Shown here: positions 13,621-19,582 of the stretch, one piece after another
Numbering within the stretch: the first letter of the stretch is position 1
How the letters are laid out: each line of letters begins with the position of its first letter
Assembly (NCBI GenBank): GCA_017483235.1
Contig: JAFULE010000244.1
Location: forward strand, 1-19,582
From: Faecalibacterium sp.
Lineage (GTDB): Bacteria > Bacillota > Clostridia > Oscillospirales > Ruminococcaceae
Reading direction: 5' to 3'
Length of the DNA stretch: 19,582 nucleotides
Made by a program: the position numbers and the translations under genes
The notes under the pieces: generated by a model
What the model was told of the DNA's origin: nothing
The model's input: only the letters and a program-made list of their open reading frames with translations
Databases searched by the model: none

Positions 13621-14538
13621 ATGGCAGCTGCCATTGCCAAAAGCTATTATCACACTCTGCTGCAGTGCCCCATTGTGGAACTGAACGGTTATGTTCGCGC
13701 CCACCAGCTGCCCGGGCGGCTGTATGCCTATCTGGATTTCGGTGGAGCCACCGGCAGCGCTAAGGACGGCCTTGCCACCTGCATGCTGGCCATGGCAGCC
13801 CAAAGCGGCGTACTGAAACCGGGGCAAACCGTGATCGAAGCGGCGGCGGGCACCTTTGCCACTGCTCTGACGCTGGCGGCACGCACAGCGGGGCATCCCG
13901 TGGTGCTGGCCGTGTCGGAAAGTCTGTCGCCCCAGCGGCAGGCCGAACTGAAAAAACTGGGCGCAAAGCTGGAATTTTCAGGTGCACTGTACGGCCGTAC
14001 CGGCACCGAAAAGCTGGCCCGCCAGCTGGCACAGAAGCTGGACGGCTATTACGTCAACTACTTTGCCAACGACCTGAACCCCGAATATCACCGCCGGGTA
14101 ACCGGCCCCGCCATTGTAAAAGCCATCGCACGCGAGACCGGGCCTTCGCTGGTGGATGCCGTGGTGGTGGGTGTGGGCAGCGGCGGCACCATTACCGGTG
14201 TGGGTGAAACGGTGCGTGCCTGGACCAACGATGTGCGCATTGTAGCGGTAGAGCCTTACGAAAGTCAGGCCATTGGCGGCGGCTTTATCGGCAAGCATAA
14301 GATCCCCGGCATCGGCGCCGGCTTTGTACCCGAAAACTATAACCCCCATGTGGTAGACCGTGTGGCCGCCGTGACCAGCGCCGACGCGGCCCGTGCCGCC
14401 TATGATGTGCTGCGCTGGGACGCCATCCCCGCCGGGGTAAGTGCCGGCGCATCCCTTGCCGCCGCCGCACAGCTGCTGCGCAGCGGCGCCAGCAAAGCCG
14501 CCCTGTGCGTGTTCAGCGGGCGGCAGACCGCCGAGTAA
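13621..14538 (+). CDS. Divergent cysteine-synthase-like PLP (fold type II) enzyme
   Basis: A 305-residue relative of O-acetylserine sulfhydrylase/cystathionine beta-synthase. Seen: CPIVEL in place of TPLVRL, GSAKDG with the PLP-lysine at 48, the phosphate loop GVGSGGTITGVG (about 184-195), NPEYHRRVTGPAI, the GIGAGFVP signature (about 231-238) and GVSAGA (about 272-277). The substrate-recognition loop, normally TSGNTG, reads EAAAGTFAT (73-81), so the Asn and Thr that contact the amino-acid carboxylate are missing. The fold is confident; the reaction is not, and classical cysteine synthase activity is doubtful. It has its own promoter, a GGGAGG ribosome site 8 nt before the ATG, and no sulfur genes nearby. 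No terminator is visible before the tRNA-Gln promoter. Confidence 0.85.
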   Translation: MAAAIAKSYYHTLLQCPIVELNGYVRAHQLPGRLYAYLDFGGATGSAKDGLATCMLAMAAQSGVLKPGQTVIEAAAGTFATALTLAARTAGHPVVLAVSESLSPQRQAELKKLGAKLEFSGALYGRTGTEKLARQLAQKLDGYYVNYFANDLNPEYHRRVTGPAIVKAIARETGPSLVDAVVVGVGSGGTITGVGETVRAWTNDVRIVAVEPYESQAIGGGFIGKHKIPGIGAGFVPENYNPHVVDRVAAVTSADAARAAYDVLRWDAIPAGVSAGASLAAAAQLLRSGASKAALCVFSGRQTAE

Positions 14539-14545
14539 AAAGGCC

Positions 14546-14574
14546 TTGTTTCGCCGCCGGTTTTGTGGTATACT
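14546..14574 (+). promoter_or_regulatory. Promoter of tRNA-Gln
   Basis: -35 TTGTTT (14546-14551), 17-nt spacer, -10 TATACT (14569-14574) preceded by TGG (extended -10). The tRNA begins about 22 nt downstream. Confidence 0.7.
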
Positions 14575-14595
14575 GTTTGGGCTGTATCGGCATAC

Positions 14596-14670
14596 TGCCC
14601 AGTAGCCAAGTGGTAAGGCACGGGACTTTGACTCCTGCATGCGTCGGTTCGAATCCGGCCTGGGCAACCA
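14596..14670 (+). tRNA. tRNA-Gln (anticodon UUG)
   Basis: A full cloverleaf can be drawn. Acceptor TGCCCAG/CTGGGCA is 7 bp; the D arm is GCC-AAGTGGTAA-GGC; the anticodon stem CGGGA/TCCTG holds loop CTTTGAC (anticodon TTG); the T arm is GTCGG-TTCGAAT-CCGGC. The discriminator is A67 and CCA is encoded (14668-14670). It reads glutamine CAA codons. It is a single-gene unit with its own promoter and terminator. Confidence 0.95.
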
Positions 14671-14673
14671 AAT

Positions 14674-14706
14674 GCGACAGACCTTGTGCAAGGCCTGTCG
14701 CTTTTT
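14674..14706 (+). terminator. Terminator of tRNA-Gln
   Basis: GCGACAG (14674-14680) pairs with CTGTCGC (14695-14701), with an inner CCTTG/CAAGG extension, followed by TTTTT. It starts 3 nt after the encoded CCA. Confidence 0.85.
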
Positions 14707-14742
14707 ATTTTGTCCACCGCACAGAAATCGCTTCCTTTTTCC

Positions 14743-14771
14743 TTGTTCGCAGCCCGCATGTGTGCTATTCT
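14743..14771 (+). promoter_or_regulatory. Promoter of the FAD-dependent protein gene
   Basis: -35 TTGTTC (14743-14748), 17-nt spacer, -10 TATTCT (14766-14771) preceded by TGC (extended -10). Leader of about 28 nt. Confidence 0.6.
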
Positions 14772-14804
14772 TGTGTTGTAATTTTTTTGGCAGGAGGCCT
14801 GTAT

Positions 14805-16175
14805 ATGAAATACGACGTGATCATTATCGGCGCAGGGCCGGGCGGTATCTTTTCGGCCTATGAGCTTGTTCGGCTGCAGCCCGGGCTGAAGGTGGCGGTG
14901 TTCGAGGCCGGCCATCCGCTGGAAAAACGCCACTGCCCCATTGACGGCGACAAAATCAAAACCTGCATTGGCTGCAAAAGCTGCAGCATCATGAGCGGTT
15001 TTGGCGGCGCAGGCGCTTTTTCGGACGGCAAATACAACATCACCAATGATTTTGGCGGCACCCTGTACGAATACATTGGCAAAAAGCGTGCGCTGGAACT
15101 GATGCGATATGTGGACGAGATCAACATGCAGTACGGCGGCGAAGGCACCAAACTGTATTCCACCGCCGGCACCCAGTTCAAAAAGCTGTGCATCCAGCAC
15201 GATCTGCACCTGCTGGATGCCTCAGTGCGGCATTTGGGCACCGACATCAATTATGTGGTGCTGCAGAATCTGTACGACCATCTGAAAAACAAGGTCGACT
15301 TCTTCTTTGACACCCCGGTGGATACCGTGACCGCCGAAGAGGGCGGCTATCGGGTACACTGCGCCGGACAGGAATACAGCTGCAAAGACTGCGTGATCTC
15401 GGTGGGACGCATCGGCAGCAAGTGGATGGAACGGGTCTGCCGCGAGCTGGCCATCCCCACCAAGTCCAACCGGGTGGACATTGGCGTGCGCGTTGAATTG
15501 CCCGCCGAGGTATTTGCCCACCTGACCGACGAGCTGTACGAAAGCAAGATCGTATACCGCACCGAAAAATACGGCGACCGGGTACGCACCTTCTGCATGA
15601 ATCCCAAGGGTGCCGTGGTCAACGAAAACACCAACGGCATTATCACGGTGAACGGCCACAGCTACGAGGACCCCGCCCGCCAGACCGAGAACACCAACTT
15701 TGCCCTGCTGGTGGCCAAGCATTTTTCGGAGCCTTTCAAGGATTCGAACGGTTACGGCGAAAGCATTGCCCGACTGAGCAACATGCTGGGCGGCGGTGTG
15801 ATCGTGCAGCGGTTCGGCGACTTGATCCGGGGCCGCCGCTCGACCCCCAACCGAATGGAAGAATCCTTTGTAACCCCCACCCTCAATGCCACCCCGGGTG
15901 ATCTGAGCCTGGTACTGCCCAAGCGTATTCTGGACGGCATCATCGAGATGATTTATGCGCTGGATAAAGTAGCTCCCGGCACCGCCAACGACGACACCCT
16001 GCTGTACGGCGTGGAGGTTAAGTTCTACAACATGGAAGTGGAAGTGAACGACCGGCTGCAGACCCGATACGAAGGATTGTATATTATCGGCGACGGCAGT
16101 GGTATTACCCATTCGCTGAGCCACGCGTCGGCCAGCGGCGTGCATGTAGCCCGCGACATTGTGCAAAAACAATAA
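14805..16175 (+). CDS. NAD(P)/FAD-dependent oxidoreductase, COG2509-like
   Basis: A 456-residue flavoprotein. Seen: the dinucleotide-binding start DVIIIGAGPGGIFSAYEL (GxGxxG at 9-14) followed by an acidic strand end (AVFEAG), the family box SGFGGAGAFSDGKYN (about 64-78) and a C-terminal FAD-closing motif GLYIIGDGSGITHSLSHAS. Between them are Cys44 and a CxxCxxC cluster (Cys54, 57, 60), which I recognise as characteristic of this uncharacterised FAD dehydrogenase group; whether it binds metal is unknown. No signal peptide, so cytoplasmic. The frame is open for 100 codons upstream through the tRNA. The ATG at 14805 is chosen for its CAGGAGG site and for the family start MKYDVIIIGAGP. The substrate is unknown and neighbours give no hint. 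Confidence 0.88.
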   Translation: MKYDVIIIGAGPGGIFSAYELVRLQPGLKVAVFEAGHPLEKRHCPIDGDKIKTCIGCKSCSIMSGFGGAGAFSDGKYNITNDFGGTLYEYIGKKRALELMRYVDEINMQYGGEGTKLYSTAGTQFKKLCIQHDLHLLDASVRHLGTDINYVVLQNLYDHLKNKVDFFFDTPVDTVTAEEGGYRVHCAGQEYSCKDCVISVGRIGSKWMERVCRELAIPTKSNRVDIGVRVELPAEVFAHLTDELYESKIVYRTEKYGDRVRTFCMNPKGAVVNENTNGIITVNGHSYEDPARQTENTNFALLVAKHFSEPFKDSNGYGESIARLSNMLGGGVIVQRFGDLIRGRRSTPNRMEESFVTPTLNATPGDLSLVLPKRILDGIIEMIYALDKVAPGTANDDTLLYGVEVKFYNMEVEVNDRLQTRYEGLYIIGDGSGITHSLSHASASGVHVARDIVQKQ

Positions 16176-16193
16176 CTCTTATCAGCCCTTCTC

Positions 16194-16236
16194 CTCCCGG
16201 GCCGACCGAACCGGTCGGCCCGGGAGATTTGTTTTT
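16194..16236 (+). terminator. Terminator of the FAD-protein gene
   Basis: A perfect 14-bp stem (16194-16207 / 16213-16226; CTCCCGGGCCGACC core) with a 5-nt loop, followed by ATTTGTTTTT. It begins 18 nt after the stop. Confidence 0.85.
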
Positions 16237-16311
16237 GCCTTATTCCCGATAGAACTGCCAACAAAATTGCCGTGTCTGCTGCAAAACGGCAAAGAAACAG
16301 CAAAGAAACTA

Positions 16312-16340
16312 TTGACCTGGAGTCCGAAATACGTAATAAT
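16312..16340 (+). promoter_or_regulatory. Promoter of the antiporter gene
   Basis: -35 TTGACC (16312-16317, one mismatch), 17-nt spacer, -10 AATAAT (16335-16340, one mismatch), about 45 nt before the start codon. The surrounding 70 bp are clearly more AT-rich than the coding DNA. Confidence 0.65.
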
Positions 16341-16388
16341 TAACAAGTACGCATTTTTTACCAAATCTTAATCAGGAGGAATCACACC

Positions 16389-17360
16389 ATGCTTATTCCC
16401 GTTCTGCTGTTTGCGGTTGGTCTTGTGCTGCTGATCAAGGGCGGTGACTGGTTTGTGGACGGTGCCACCGGCATTGCCCGCCGCTTCAAGCTGCCCGACA
16501 TCATCGTGGGCGCCACTGTGGTATCCATTGGCACCACCCTGCCCGAAGTGATGGTTTCGGCCACCGGCGCCCTGGGCGGCCAGGGTTCGATGGCTTACGG
16601 CAACGCCATTGGCTCCATCATCTGCAACACCGCACTGATCGCCGCCATTTCGGTGGCTGTCAACCCCGGCCCGGTCAACACCAAGACCATGAAGATGCCG
16701 GTTATGTTCTTCTTCGGCTCGGCTGCCCTGTACTGTGTGGCCGCCTATCTGATGGGCACCTTCACCCGCCCGCTGGGTCTGCTGCTGCTGGCCATTTTTG
16801 TGGTGTACATGGTCATCACCGTGCGTCAGGGCCTGAAGAACCCCGATGCGGTTGAGGGTGAAGAAGAGGAAGAAGAAACCAAGGAAAAGCCCCTGTGGCA
16901 AGAGCTGGTGCTGCTGATTGGCGGCGCCGCCGTGATCGCCGTGGGCGCCGACCTGCTGGTTGACAACGGCACCATTATCGCCCAGACCCTGGGTGTGCCC
17001 GAAACCGTGATCGCCCTGACCTTTGTTGCTCTGGGCACCAGCCTGCCCGAGCTGGTAACCACCATCACCAGCCTGAAGAAGGGCCACGCCTCGCTGGGCA
17101 TTGGCAACGTGATCGGCGCCAACATTTTCAATCTGGTGCTGGTTTCGGGCATTTCGGTGGCATTGGCTCCCTTCGATGTTCCGGTGGGCAACACCCTGTT
17201 CGGCATCAACTCGTCGCTGGTGCTGGATATGCCCCTGATGGTGATCGTGATGCTGCTGCTGACCATGCCTGCGCTGGCCACCAAAAAGCTGCACCGCTGG
17301 CAGGGCATTACCCTGCTGTGCATCTACGCAGCCTTCTGCCTGTTCCAGTTCTGCCTGTAA
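16389..17360 (+). CDS. CaCA-family calcium/sodium (cation) antiporter
   Basis: A 323-residue inner-membrane exchanger of the Ca2+:cation antiporter family (YrbG-like), expected to export Ca2+ or take part in Na+ exchange. About ten membrane helices arranged as two inverted halves. The two ion-binding alpha repeats are clear: SIGTTLPEVMVSATGAL with GNAIGSIICNTALI (about 46-85), and ALGTSLPELVTTITSL with GNVIGANIFNLVLV (about 214-252). Both carry the conserved Glu of the GTxLPE motif. The halves are joined by an acidic cytoplasmic loop (EGEEEEEETKEK, about 156-167), a plausible ion-sensing or purely electrostatic linker. Start ATG 16389 has AGGAGG 9 nt upstream. It is monocistronic between its own promoter and terminator. 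Confidence 0.93.
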   Translation: MLIPVLLFAVGLVLLIKGGDWFVDGATGIARRFKLPDIIVGATVVSIGTTLPEVMVSATGALGGQGSMAYGNAIGSIICNTALIAAISVAVNPGPVNTKTMKMPVMFFFGSAALYCVAAYLMGTFTRPLGLLLLAIFVVYMVITVRQGLKNPDAVEGEEEEEETKEKPLWQELVLLIGGAAVIAVGADLLVDNGTIIAQTLGVPETVIALTFVALGTSLPELVTTITSLKKGHASLGIGNVIGANIFNLVLVSGISVALAPFDVPVGNTLFGINSSLVLDMPLMVIVMLLLTMPALATKKLHRWQGITLLCIYAAFCLFQFCL

Positions 17361-17374
17361 GCTAACAACCGCAA

Positions 17375-17413
17375 AACCCGCCCCGGCCAAACGGCCGGGG
17401 CGGGTTCTTTTTT
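17375..17413 (+). terminator. Terminator of the antiporter gene
   Basis: A perfect 14-bp stem (17375-17388 / 17393-17406; AACCCGCCCCGGCC core) with loop AAAC, then C and six T. It starts 14 nt after the stop. Confidence 0.9.
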
Positions 17414-17429
17414 ATCGCATTTAATGTAT

Positions 17430-17470
17430 GAAAAGAAAAAGCACCCAGCTTTTTTCAAAACTGAGTGCTT
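17430..17470 (-). terminator. Terminator after the duplicated tRNA-His tail
   Basis: Minus-strand AAGCACUCAG (17470-17461) pairs with CUGGGUGCUU (17448-17439), followed by UUUCUUUUC. The stem contains one U-G pair that would be a C-A mismatch on the plus strand, so it works on the minus strand. It resembles the real tRNA-His terminator in position, just after the CCA, but not in sequence. Confidence 0.7.
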
Positions 17471-17472
17471 GG

Positions 17473-17494
17473 TGGGGTGCCCAGAGGGAGTCGA
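17473..17494 (-). repeat. Duplicate of the tRNA-His 3' end (22 bp)
   Basis: Identical over 22 bp to 17681-17702, the CCA end, 3' acceptor strand and half the T arm of tRNA-His, in the same orientation and 208 bp away. No 5' tRNA body is attached, so it is not a functional tRNA. It may be a tRNA remnant or an attachment-site-like copy. Confidence 0.8.
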
Positions 17495-17614
17495 TGCATC
17501 TTTGCTTCGCAAAGCTGCAGGCCCTTGGGCACAGCCCTGCGGGCCATAACGCCTGAAAACGCCCCACCGGGGCGTTTCCTGTTCGGCGTTCACCTTGCCA
17601 GGTTCGACTCCCTC
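17484..17614 (-). ncRNA. Compact multi-hairpin element with 11-bp inverted ends (unknown)
   Basis: This fills most of the 320-bp stretch between the antiporter gene and tRNA-His. The ends GAGGGAGTCGA (17484-17494) and TCGACTCCCTC (17604-17614) are perfect inverted repeats. The 109 bp between them pack four hairpins in a row: 17500-17514 (CTTTGC/GCAAAG), 17520-17545 (GGCCC/GGGCC with inner GGGC/GCCC), 17548-17590 (AACGCC/GGCGTT enclosing AAACGCCCC/GGGGCGTTT) and 17592-17603 (ACCT/AGGT). Together they make a closed stem with a four-arm junction. The right end also extends the tRNA-His T-arm likeness in inverted orientation (GAGGGAGTCGAACC). It lies downstream of tRNA-His on the minus strand and before a terminator. 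It could be a structured RNA or a small palindromic mobile repeat; I cannot name a family. Confidence 0.5.
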
Positions 17615-17635
17615 CAGATTCGTATTTATGCATCA

Positions 17636-17678
17636 ACAAAAAATAAAAGCTCTTGACCTCTTTCGAAGCCAAGAGCTT
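17636..17678 (-). terminator. Terminator of the tRNA-Arg-tRNA-His unit
   Basis: Minus-strand AAGCTCTTG (17678-17670) pairs with CAAGAGCTT (17655-17647), followed by TTATTTTTTG. It starts 2 nt after the CCA of tRNA-His. Confidence 0.8.
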
Positions 17679-17680
17679 AG

Positions 17681-17758
17681 TGGGGTGCCCAGAGGGAGTC
17701 GAACCCTCGGCCTCCAGAGCCACAATCTGGCGCGCTAACCAACTGCGCCATGGGCACC
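17681..17758 (-). tRNA. tRNA-His (anticodon GUG)
   Basis: Full cloverleaf: acceptor GTGCCCA/TGGGCAC plus the His-specific extra G-1 (17758) facing C73; D arm GCGC-AGTTGGTTA-GCGC; anticodon stem CCAGA/TCTGG with loop TTGTGGC; T arm GAGGG-TTCGACT-CCCTC. CCA is encoded (17683-17681). It lies 7 nt after tRNA-Arg and is surely co-transcribed with it. The last 22 bp are repeated at 17473-17494. Confidence 0.96.
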
Positions 17759-17765
17759 ATACAAA

Positions 17766-17839
<74 letters not shown>

Positions 17840-17875
17840 ATGAAATTCGTCCACATAGGACACATTGCGAAGAAT

Positions 17876-17904
17876 ATTATACCCCGACGAAGGGGGCATG
17901 TCAA
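17876..17904 (-). promoter_or_regulatory. Consensus promoter of tRNA-Arg-tRNA-His
   Basis: Minus strand: perfect -35 TTGACA (17899-17904), 17-nt spacer, perfect -10 TATAAT (17876-17881). Transcription would begin about 30 nt before tRNA-Arg. The spacer is G/C-rich (CCCCC...GGGG), a discriminator-like composition often seen at stable-RNA promoters. Confidence 0.9.
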
Positions 17905-17934
17905 GCTTTTTTTACAAAAAATCCAAGCCAGTCT

Positions 17935-18456
17935 CTACATCCACAAAAAACCTGCGGCACATCCCATACTGCCCAGCAGAACCCCTGCCAAAACGTCCCG
18001 CACATGATGCACCCCTGCCAAAACACGAGTAACACACACTGCAGCCGCAGCAAGCATAAAAATCAAACCCGCTGCCGGGTGCACCATCCAGCCCACCACC
18101 GCAATCACACCGGCGCTTAAGCAATGCCGGCTGGGAAACGACTTCCCCCGTGTTGCTTTGCTCACCAGAGGAACAAATCCCGGCTGCTCGTAAGGGCGCG
18201 GGGCGTTGATCCAACGGCGCATTACGGAGCCGGCAGCAAACACCGCCGCCGGAACCACGACGCAGCGGATCAACTGCCAAAAAGCTGCGCTATCCCGCTC
18301 CGTCTGCAGCCAGTTGATTGCCAGCAGTAAAATCAACAGCACGTAACCACCCGCCACTGCCAGCGGCAGACCCTTGGTCAACAAGGTCAGTGCCCTGTAT
18401 GCTGCCGGACGGGCACTAAACCAATCATATATTTTTTTATACTGTTGTGCGGTCAT
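17935..18456 (-). CDS. PAP2-family membrane phosphatase
   Basis: A 173-residue membrane phosphatase of the PAP2/type 2 phosphatidic acid phosphatase superfamily; members dephosphorylate lipid phosphates such as undecaprenyl pyrophosphate or phosphatidylglycerophosphate. Motif 1: R80-(x6)-RP (RRWINAPRP; Arg replaces the usual Lys). Motif 2: PSRH at 108-111 (PSGH is commoner). Motif 3: TRVLAGVHHVRD, giving Arg144, His150 and Asp154. About four or five membrane helices surround these. A TTG start 24 nt upstream is possible, but the ATG at 18454-18456 with GAGGG nearby is better. No terminator is visible between its stop and the tRNA promoter. Substrate cannot be told from sequence. Confidence 0.85.
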   Translation of the reverse strand: MTAQQYKKIYDWFSARPAAYRALTLLTKGLPLAVAGGYVLLILLLAINWLQTERDSAAFWQLIRCVVVPAAVFAAGSVMRRWINAPRPYEQPGFVPLVSKATRGKSFPSRHCLSAGVIAVVGWMVHPAAGLIFMLAAAAVCVTRVLAGVHHVRDVLAGVLLGSMGCAAGFLWM

Positions 18457-18498
18457 TGCTCTGCCCTCGTTTTCACACAATAAAACCCTGCGGCCGCT

Positions 18499-19065
18499 TC
18501 AAAAACAGGTGTCCAGATAGTCCTCCACATCAAAGGGCTCGGGGGTCGAATCCTTGCGCAGATACAGCGGATGGTGGGGGTGCCCTTTTTTGCTGCGCTT
18601 GCCAAAGGTAACCCACGGAATCTCCTTTGCGCGGGTCAAAGCCACCATATCCCGCATCAGGCCGGGCAGATAGTCCCGCTTTTCGATCAAGGTGCCCCAA
18701 GCCGCCCACATGGTGGGTTCGGTTTCGTTCAGCACCGCCTGCAGCCAGCGCAGATTTTCTAGGTGCAGGGTAAGGTCGGGGGTTTTGTGCATATCATTGG
18801 GATCGGTGGCCCTCTGAGGATACACATTAAACATGATCCAGCTGTCAAAGCCGTTGGCCGCAGCCAGCCGCTCGACGCTTTTCAGGGTAGGGTCCAGTGC
18901 GCCGGGCTGCGCGGTGGAGGGGTTGATGCCGATGCAGACCAGCGGCTTTTTGCCTACACGGCCCAGCACATAGCGGTAGGGCTGATAGGTGTTGGGTTCG
19001 TAATACCAGATGCCGCCGGGGTATTCGCCCGCCTGCAGGCGGGGCAGCTCGGTTACAGGGTTCAT
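18499..19065 (-). CDS. DUF1643 family protein
   Basis: A 188-residue cytoplasmic protein. Seen: the family signature LVCIGINPSTAQPGALDPT (about 42-60), LAAANGFDSWIMFNVYPQRATDP, and a C-terminal TFGKRSKKGHPHHPLYL segment. DUF1643 proteins have no established function; the INPSTA and GHPxHP motifs suggest an enzyme-like pocket. The frame is open to 19212, but the ATG at 19063-19065, preceded by AAAGGAAAGG, is a more natural start, since the upstream extension is Cys/Phe-rich and covers a promoter-like site (TTGATT 19122-19127, 17 nt, TACCAT 19099-19104). It ends 42 nt before the PAP2 start, so the two may be co-transcribed. Confidence 0.85.
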   Translation of the reverse strand: MNPVTELPRLQAGEYPGGIWYYEPNTYQPYRYVLGRVGKKPLVCIGINPSTAQPGALDPTLKSVERLAAANGFDSWIMFNVYPQRATDPNDMHKTPDLTLHLENLRWLQAVLNETEPTMWAAWGTLIEKRDYLPGLMRDMVALTRAKEIPWVTFGKRSKKGHPHHPLYLRKDSTPEPFDVEDYLDTCF

Positions 19066-19197
19066 AGCAGAACCTGCCTTTCCTTTTGTATCCTCTTTAT
19101 GGTAACGGAAAAAGCCGCTAAAATCAACCGCCGTTCTGCCGCTGCCGGTGAAATTTGACGCAAAATATGAATTGCAGATTTCCCCGCCGCAAAAATG

Positions 19198-19206
19198 TGG
19201 TATACT
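19198..19206 (+). promoter_or_regulatory. Extended -10 promoter of the last gene
   Basis: TGG followed by TATACT (19201-19206); the -35 is weak (TTTCCC, 17 nt upstream). About 38 nt before the start codon, divergent from the DUF1643 gene. Confidence 0.55.
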
Positions 19207-19244
19207 GGGCAAAACCCATTCGCAACAAGGAGGGCAGGCAGAAG

Positions 19245-19582
19245 ATGTCTTTCACCTTATACATGCAGGCACAGCGTGCCGGCCAAAAGGAGTACCGCGC
19301 CCGCACCGCGCAGGGGCAAACGCCCTATCTGGCTGTGCTGGACGATATTTTGCAGGGCGATACCATCATCACACAGGAACGGCTGGGGCTGGTGGACATT
19401 CCGCTGGACAGCATCGTGGGCACCAAAACCCGCGGCCGCCACACCGCCTTTGCCGCCAACTTTATGCCGCTGCTGGCACCGGACACCGAATTTGCCGACA
19501 AGTGGGCCACCCTGTGTGAAGCTCATCTGCAGGAGGGCATTCAGGTGCCCATCAAAGCCTATGAGTACATGAACCGCTTTTA
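19245..19582 (+). CDS. Unrecognised protein, possibly ParB/Srx-like N-terminal domain; truncated by window edge
   Basis: The first 112 residues of a cytoplasmic protein. AAGGAGGG lies upstream of the ATG at 19245. Seen: a helical basic start (MSFTLYMQAQRAGQKEYRART), then LGLVDIPLDSIVGTKTRGR, FAANFMPLLAPDTEFADKW, LCEAHLQEGIQVPIKAYEYM. The layout 'I-P-L-D-x-I-V-G-T' followed by an Arg-rich turn and a later hydrophobic 'I-x-V-P-I-K-A-Y-E' recalls the start of ParB/Srx-fold domains, but the decisive downstream motif is outside the window. I do not assign a function. Confidence 0.75.
   Translation, partial: MSFTLYMQAQRAGQKEYRARTAQGQTPYLAVLDDILQGDTIITQERLGLVDIPLDSIVGTKTRGRHTAFAANFMPLLAPDTEFADKWATLCEAHLQEGIQVPIKAYEYMNRF

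Noticed and set aside
11522..13684. Plus-strand open frame of 720 codons opposite rpsP, ffh and ylxM
   Set aside because: The GC-biased codon usage of ffh leaves few stops on the other strand. The translation is rich in H, Q, G and L with no domain, and it runs across the ylxM promoter.
16368..17390. Minus-strand open frame of 340 codons opposite the antiporter
   Set aside because: H/Q/G-rich antisense translation that runs into the antiporter promoter and the terminator stem; the plus-strand gene is certain.

Overview
The window looks like a chromosomal segment of a fairly GC-rich Firmicute of class Clostridia. Gene content, strong AGGAGG-type ribosome binding sites, a YlxM-Ffh-S16-KhpA block, a MraZ-controlled dcw cluster and a His15/Ser46 HPr all point there. 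The protein style resembles the Faecalibacterium/Subdoligranulum/Gemmiger group of Oscillospiraceae; that narrower placement is inference. Most of the DNA is housekeeping.

From 1 to 8239 almost everything is on the minus strand. Read in the direction of transcription, it runs rimM-trmD (tRNA and ribosome maturation), ptsH (HPr), uvrC (excision repair), rsmD with a translationally coupled coiled-coil protein, then the start of the dcw division cluster: mraZ, rsmH, ftsL and the N-terminus of a division penicillin-binding protein that runs off the left edge. The mraZ promoter carries four 10-bp TGGG-type repeats, a textbook MraZ operator. Terminators follow ptsH and the coiled-coil gene, and a strong terminator-like hairpin sits unexpectedly between ftsL and the PBP gene.

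From 8240 to 13620 lies the SRP/S16 block (ylxM-ffh-rpsP-khpA, minus strand). It is cut off from rimM-trmD by a large plus-strand gene for a membrane-anchored sulfatase-fold protein of the lipoteichoic-acid-synthase family. That gene has its own extended -10 promoter, and rimM has acquired a divergent one. The ylxM promoter carries an unusual perfect 12-bp inverted repeat around its -10 box.

From 13621 to 17413 the plus strand carries a divergent cysteine-synthase-like PLP enzyme, tRNA-Gln(UUG), a COG2509-type FAD protein with a Cys cluster, and a CaCA-type cation/Ca2+ antiporter. Each has a recognisable promoter and most have a terminator.

From 17414 to 17839 there is a minus-strand tRNA-Arg(UCU)-tRNA-His(GUG) pair with a consensus promoter. 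Downstream of it, a second copy of the last 22 bp of the tRNA-His gene, with its own terminator, is joined to a compact element of about 130 bp. That element has 11-bp inverted ends and four internal hairpins. It is the least explained piece of the window and my main candidate for something undescribed. The right end holds a PAP2-family phosphatase, a DUF1643 protein and the 5' part of an unrecognised plus-strand gene.
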